Source of the DNA: Blasia pusilla
Lineage: Eukaryota > Marchantiophyta > Marchantiopsida > Blasiales
Assembly (NCBI GenBank): GCA_050084515.1
Contig: CM114271.1
Coordinates: forward strand, 46,748,001-46,812,000
DNA: 64,000 bases
Direction: 5' to 3'
Below are positions 57,995 through 64,000 of this stretch, piece after piece; positions within the stretch are counted from its first letter, which is position 1, and every line of letters starts with the position of its first letter. The notes beneath the pieces were generated by a model. That model made no database searches. It had not been told where the DNA came from and saw only the letters and a program-made list of their open reading frames with translations. The translations under genes and the position numbers were made by a program.

Positions 57995-60967
57995 GTTTGA
58001 ACTCATTCGCTGATCGAACCATCTTCTGATCGACCATGATTGCATGTGCGTGATTTTCGGCCAATGTCTTTCTTGTACATCTCAGAGACACTATCCGAAC
58101 GCCTTTTCCAACAGAATCGTCATCCCAGCATTTGGATGCAAAGCGTGGAATCCCCCGGGATCGGCATGCCAAGAAGAAGTTTACCACATCACAATCCTCG
58201 AAGGTTCCCGCAGGAAACTGGTTTTTTCACACGGGCACCTCACTCGGTCCTTTCGCGAGCGTTATCGAATCTGAATCGCCACCTCGTCATCTACATGCTC
58301 CACCCCTGATTTCGACCTCTCACGAGCTGCCTTTGTGCATTTTTCTCTTTCCGTACGTATCCCGTGCGTGCTCCAAAGGGGTACAGTCTTCCATATCAGA
58401 CGCCCCACTTTCTACAGGCGTTTCTGTCACTTTTTCCGCAGACTTCCTCTTCATCCATCCACTTCACTGTCCATCGTCGGGCTTGAATTCTACCCCGGTC
58501 CACATCCGGACGACACTCATCGACTGTAGCTGCACCCCGGGGCTCCGTCGTCGTCGTTGGCAGCAGCTGAACAAGAATTCACGAGACATGCCCCGCTTTC
58601 TACAGTCGTTCCTCTCCCTTTTTCTGCATCCTTCCTATGCATCCATCCACTTCTCCGCCCATCGTTGCGCGTCGATTCTGTCCCGCTAGCGCCACATCCG
58701 GCCGACACGAATGGACTGCAGTTGCACCCCTCTGTCGTTGTCAGCCGCTGTCTAGCGAAGTGAGCTAGAAATAAGAAAACCCCAATAAAAAGCCGGAGAT
58801 GGAAAACGCATAAGAATAAAAAATTAGAGTCGTATGAGAAGGCCGCAATCAACCGAGAAAAGAAAAGGGCACCCCTCACCCGATGAACTCACCAACAGGA
58901 GAGACATGATTATCACTAATTGGGCCTTTAGGACGCTCCACACAAATTTAAGATTTGTTTTCTTCATGGTGTTATTTGCATTGAAGAAAATTTTAGATTT
59001 TAAAAAATATCTCTATCCTACATCCAACCTATCCCTATTTTCCTTCCTAGAAGTTCTACTCATGAATTTCAGAAAATAAGAACATGTCATTCCATCCCCT
59101 ATCAAATTAAACCATGTTATGGAAATGTTATTTGGGACTCCATTAACCTGAGAAATAATTTTATCTACTCTTGCAAACTAAAATACTCTCCCTACAAAAT
59201 TTTCTTCACCCGCCATTGCAATCATTTTAGATTCTTCGAGGTCGGAGAAATTGCCCAAATTATCAACTCTTTTTCTTAGAGGACCAATGTACATGAGCCA
59301 TAAAGATCCCACAACTCTTTCCAATGTTTCACTATCCAACATTGTAAGGCCTGGCATGTTCTAGATTGGAATACTCTAATAGACACTAATGTAATTTGAA
59401 GGCCATTTCCACGATTTATACCATGTTCTCAATTGCAAATGATCACTTAAGATCTTCATAATAGAAGTTCGGAACTTCAATTGATTGTGTGAATACCTCT
59501 AATGTTTCCCTAAAATACTTCAAGCAATCTTGTCCATCCTTCCCTTCCTTCAAACCTTTCAAAGAAATTTGTGGAGATGGCCATATTGTTCCTATTGGAA
59601 CAAAATTCAAGAAAAGAAGCCCTACTATCTGAAATAAAATTGTAGATAATTAAAATAAATACTTGTTTTTATTTTCTCACATAGTATTGTCAAGTTGCAA
59701 GTAGAGGACGAAATGAAGACTACCTTCCCATTCTTTGATAATTTTTTGCAAAAGTGTCATGGTCAAATTCATATCATTTTAAATATTGGGATAATTCATA
59801 GAAACCCTAGGCGATAATAACTTCTCACCGAAGATAAGGTATCCCACCACATGAACTTATATGAAATACTTCTTGTCCATATTTTTTGGGCATGCGAGTG
59901 AAAATGAGGTCCATGTGTTTTCTCCCGATCCATCCCATCAAGAACCTCTCAAGCATAATTTTTTTGATGTAGTGAAACATTTCTTGTGATGTTTAACCGA
60001 GTTTCTCCCTCTCTTTCATATGTTGATTTTGGTGTGTAGATAAGACCAACACGTACTCTTCTTTGTAAGAATATATGAATTTGTAATATTATCTCATTTG
60101 TGATCTTGAAACAAAGTATCATACAACTGATCACTTTTTGTTTCCCATCTCTAACTCATGACTTAGAGTGATCGATCATAGAACTCCTCTTCCAAACTAT
60201 GTTCACATCACTATCGTAGCTCAAACCTAGCACCATCTTGAGCAAAATATCTTGTGCCTTCCACATTCGATTTCAACACTCTCCGCTTATAACTTACAAT
60301 AATTAGTCGTAGGACCCATCTTTTAGAATGTGTCATACAACCAATCACTTGGAAACTTTAAAAAAAATCTTTTTAAGTCCCACCATCTTTGATGATTTCA
60401 TATTTTCTGAATCTATGGAACAATATTTATATGGTCGGCATCGTTAGCCATGCTTTTACTCATAGTTGGGTTTCCATACTATCTTATATCCAATAAACCA
60501 TCTAATATCCTAGCTACCAAGCCAAATTATTAGGTGGAGGAGGTTCCACATAATCTTCCCTTAGCCAACTAGGGGTAGAAAGTTCACACTTAGTCTTAAT
60601 AATATTCAACTTTTCTAGGGGAATCTTTCCTCTTGGAGTCCAAATTCCTGTAAAAAATATAGAATACTTACTTAGTAACATCTTTGGAAGATCTTGGTTG
60701 GAATTAGTATGCTCATTGGATCCTTGAAACTCACGAGTGGAATCCCTATGTTCTTAATTTTTTTCTCTGAAGAACAAGAAAGAGTCAAAACTGATCATGA
60801 TTTCTGAAAATACTTCTTGTTTCAAATTTTTAGTGGAAAAACCAAATCGAGACTGATTAGTGATGGTGATTATCTCGTATAAGAGAAGCTTTTGGAGCTA
60901 CTTACAAATATTTTATGATTAAATTTTTATCCTTAAGTCATTTTTCTCCTCCACACACATCTCTCTT
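57995..60967. other. Intergenic DNA
   Basis: GC-moderate low-complexity sequence to about 58.8 kb, then AT-rich DNA. A minus-strand stretch at about 59.0-59.6 kb gives protein-like fragments in several frames and may be an old, unidentifiable gene or transposon remnant. Nothing else is supported. Confidence 0.4.
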
Positions 60968-61594
60968 GTCGTGCGCATATACATCGCTACATAATCCACA
61001 TCGTTGGTCACATCTACATACCACACAACGCCGATCTTCCCCAACATACGGGTAGATCCACACATAAATGAAACATAGTCACGCACATACATTGGGACCC
61101 CACAACATATTCAAGAGTAGTAAAAATGGCTCACCCGGCCTAAAACTCCACTCATAAATCTACATCGGCATATAGGACCATATCCACCCTCTGCTATGAA
61201 GAAATCCGGACGCTACCACCCTAACTCCTACACACCCACACATGTCTATGCAAGAGAGGCGCGCTTAAGGCTCAACATGAGAAATATGGCTTGGGAAAGC
61301 CATCTTCCTCACTCTTATACCCTTATGAAGAGCCAAAACGCTCTTCCCCCAAAAATAGCCCTACCAACGATAACCTAGGTGCACAGGTTACGGGGTGACC
61401 GTTGACTCGGTCAACGGGGCACTTGCCAGACTAAAACCAAAAAATGAAAATCTTCATAAACGACGTTTCCGACACAACAGACTTGTCGCCAACCTCATCC
61501 GACATCTCGACACAAAGTTACACCCAAACAGCCCGCTGGCTTTCTATGTCGTCAATGCGATAGAACTCTACCTATGTCAAAATAAGATGTGACA
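60968..61594 (-). mobile_element. Family-3 solo terminus (A-B2 form)
   Basis: On the - strand it begins TGTCACATC (61594) and ends GCGCACGACA (60968), the same end style as families 1 and 2. The A part (about 61115-61594) matches 62064-62527. The B part resembles B2 of family 1 in its terminal GCGATGTATATGCGCACGACA-like stretch. No gag-pol is attached, as expected if A1 and A2 recombined and left A-B2. No target duplication was seen. Confidence 0.6.
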
Positions 61595-62063
61595 AAGGAG
61601 CAAATCTTCAAATAATATGGTGTTGTATGGAGATTTCTAATATTTCTTTGAGTGGTTCCTTAGGGTTTGAATGTAGCTATGATGATTCTTTGGATTTTCC
61701 AAAAGAAATGTTACCCAACCATATTTTATGGAGTAAAAATGAAGCCTTTGGTGTGGAATTAATTTTGACATCGTCATTCAAAACCATTTAAATGACGGGT
61801 AGTTTGTTTGAGTAATGGAGAAAAAATTAGAGGGATATGTGATCATTCTCAAGCACTCTAAATCCATCCATCTGAAATGTCATACGACCAATCACTCTTG
61901 GGAGTTTTGTTGTTCCAATTCTCCGAAGGAGGCTTTAAACTAATCGGTTGGTTGGAAGCTCCTACAACCGATCAGTTTAAAGTTCGGCTTGACTTTTGTC
62001 ATATGGAGAGAGGAGAAAAAAATCCTTTGACGCATCACTTCTAAGATCATGTCTAGTGAAGAG
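61595..62063. other. Spacer between inverted family-3 termini
   Basis: Non-coding AT-rich DNA with one strong hairpin (about 61933-61982) whose ends are CTTTAAACT and AGTTTAAAG, with CGGTTG and CAACCG inside. Confidence 0.5.
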
Positions 62064-62953
62064 TGTCACATCTTATTTTGATGTAGATAGAGTTCTATCG
62101 CGTCGACGACATTGAGAATTAGCGGGCTATTGGGGTGTAACTTCGTCTCGCGATGTCGGATGAGGTTGGCGACACGTCTGTTGAGTCGGGAACGTCGTTT
62201 ATGGTGATTTCCCTATTTTGGTTTTAGGCTTTCAGGTGACCCATCGGGTAACCTGTACACGCAGGTTACCGTTTGGAGGGCTATTTTTGGGGGAAGAGCC
62301 TTTTGGCTCTTCCCAAAGGTATAAGAGTGAGAGAGATGGCTTTCTCAAGCCATCTTTCTCATGTTGAGCCTTAGGAGCGCCTCTCTTGCATAGACGTATG
62401 TGGGTGTGTAGGAGTTAGGGTGGTAGCGTCTGGATTTCCTCATAGCATAGGGTGGATGTGGTTTGATATGCCAATGTAGATTCATGAGTGGAGTCTTAGG
62501 CCGGGTAAGCGGTTTCTACTACTCTTGATTTTACATGAGAAAGATGTCAAGGGGCTGATGGGAATTTTTTGTTTGCAGTCAGGCAAGCGAGTTGCCTCGA
62601 TTGGAGAGCCCTGGAGACGTACTTGTGGCATTTTGTGTGTTGTTTTCTATTCAGAAGGTTTTGCGCGGAAGCACTTTCCGTTTATCTCAAATCTTGTTGG
62701 TGCGGGTTGACGGGGGACAAAAATAGAGCGTAACGTCTAGTGGGACGGCAAGTACACGCGAGTCAGCATTTTCGGGAAATGGCAAGAGTATCGGGAAAGA
62801 GGAAGAGAAGGCTAGGGCAAGACCATGGTAGCTGCCATGAGAGCTAGGTCGCAGCCGTCGGTCTTGGGTTAGGTTAGGTCAAACGTACGTGGTATGTAGT
62901 ATAGTCGAGGGTGGGGTCCCGGGGAGTGTGCAGACTAGGGCTAAGTGGGATGA
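62064..62953 (+). mobile_element. Family-3 element 5' end: A1 and leader, truncated
   Basis: A1 62064-62527 starts TGTCACATC. It carries TATAAG at 62320-62325 and, 31 bp downstream, CATCTTTCTCATG (62351-62363) followed by TTGAGCC. The exact complement CATGAGAAAGATG lies at 62534-62546, just after A1. The leader has GCGCGGAAGCACT (62663-62675), a variant of the leader motif of the other families. No gag follows; sequence of fragment G begins near 62954. Confidence 0.6.
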
Positions 62954-64000
62954 GGTCCTATAACTCCTTAGGAACTTATGTATTCGACGCCGCTCTCCTC
63001 CTGTCAACTTAGGGCCCATATCTAGCTCCCAAGTCTCCATCGTGACTACGTAAGATCCAATCTCTCTCTACACCATCCCACACCATAGCTCTCAAAGTTG
63101 TGCACTCTCTCTCTCTCTCATGTCAAACCAAACCCACTCTCCTAATGAGAGGTTTGGGTTACACTCACAAGGCAAGGAACCATAGCTCCGCCGCCTCATG
63201 ACAAGAGGTTCAACGAAGAGAGAATGAGCTCTCAAGCTCTCTCTCCTTGAGATATACCCCTCCCCTCTCCCAAACTCTCTCCATGGTAACCTATTCTCCT
63301 TGGTTCTTGACCTTATGTAGGAGGTCAAGGTCCACTTGCCAAAAATAGAAAGTTGATCATATACTCAAAATGGTACTTGCCTAAAATAGTAAGTTCCTCA
63401 ATATGGCTCCAAATGAGCCGAAACGAAGGGAAAACCTGCTCTCTCAGGTTTCCCAGGGCCTCAGCATGTCATCCTCAATCTATTGAGTGTGTCCTCCACT
63501 ACTCACAAAGATGCTCTACTAGATCTCACCGATCTATCCTAAAAGATGTGAGAGTGATCAACGTATCCCCACGTGGTCGACCACCACTACTCCCTGCAAA
63601 CTGCACCGGTAGATGGCTCACCCTTCCATCACCTGATCGCCAGTATGGCCGATAAGAAACCGTCTCCTCCCAAAAATCCAGAATGAAACCTAGAGGGTAC
63701 AACATCGTACTCCCTACCAACCCATCATACGACTCTGCCGATGTCATAATCGCCCGAGTGCGCACCATTGCACTATCCGTCTCATGCTCTAGCTGAAGTC
63801 TAATCACTAACTTTTACAGAGTCATGTATTGCGTGGATGATACGCCCTCAATAGAGGTCTGTATCTGAAAGGGACAGCGCTCAATGTCGCCTTTCCGTAA
63901 ATCCAACGCCAAACACGCCGCCTTCCCTAACATCAAGGGTTGGGCTCCTGAATCAAGTAGAACGGACTACGGATGGTACACTGTACCTCTAGGACTAACC
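62954..64000 (-). mobile_element. Fragment G: rearranged family-1 element running off the window
   Basis: On the - strand: retropepsin region (64000 to about 63560; CPFQIQTSIEG, SYDGLVGSTMLYPLGF), then a complete A repeat (63554-63051), then a short reverse transcriptase N terminus (63049-62954). The whole methyltransferase domain, expected between protease and polymerase, is missing and an A repeat sits in its place. Confidence 0.65.

Noticed and set aside
1-64000. CRISPR arrays, bacterial operons or prophage
   Set aside because: Introns, plant-like genes and retrotransposons show a eukaryotic genome; no regular spacer-repeat array was seen.

Overview
The window looks like nuclear DNA from a photosynthetic eukaryote of the green lineage, most likely a streptophyte (charophyte-grade alga or early land plant). 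Both recognisable host genes are intron-rich and plant-like: an AFG1/LACE1-type AAA+ ATPase at 2.6-9.0 kb and a 361-residue GDP-mannose pyrophosphorylase at 52.6-55.5 kb. No bacterial operons, CRISPR array or tRNA gene was seen. I cannot name the species.

More than half of the window is occupied by one superfamily of large Ty3/gypsy-type retrotransposons, mostly decayed and nested. Element 1 (14343-28369, + strand, 4-bp target duplication CCTT) is interrupted by element F (20956 to about 26966, - strand, 5'-truncated). Element D (30540-50140, + strand) is interrupted inside its integrase by element E (38576-48288, - strand, 9.7 kb, target duplication AATG). A third family is represented by H pieces (60968-62950) and a rearranged family-1 fragment G (62954-64000).

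The reconstructed order of domains is gag (two zinc knuckles), retropepsin, a cytosine-C5 DNA methyltransferase, reverse transcriptase, RNase H, DDE integrase, a GPY/F-like tail and a C-terminal PHD finger. The elements therefore carry a DNA-methylation writer and a likely histone-tail reader. Retrotransposons carrying cytosine methyltransferases are known from dinoflagellates and charophytes (de Mendoza et al. 2018). The PHD finger and the terminal architecture described here look much less familiar.

The termini are unusual. The left end is a repeat A (about 370-515 bp) followed directly by the leader. The right end is B1-A2-B2, where B is about 105-125 bp and absent from the left end. TG...CA ends and 4-bp duplications lie outside A1 and B2. 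This resembles the split direct repeats of Ngaro/PAT elements, yet the enzyme is a DDE integrase. In all three families the bases within 0-6 nt after A1 are complementary to 10-14 nt located 28-31 bp downstream of a TATA box inside A. That arrangement predicts Tf1-like self-priming. Family 2 also has an antisense 5S-rRNA-derived module in its leader.

The remaining intervals (1-2589, 8958-14338, 28370-30539, 50141-52591, 55532-60967) hold AT-rich or low-complexity DNA, microsatellites, a short dispersed repeat, a possible CACTA transposase remnant and a possible unidentified host gene near 56.9-58.0 kb. All coordinates, splice sites and alignments were worked out by eye.
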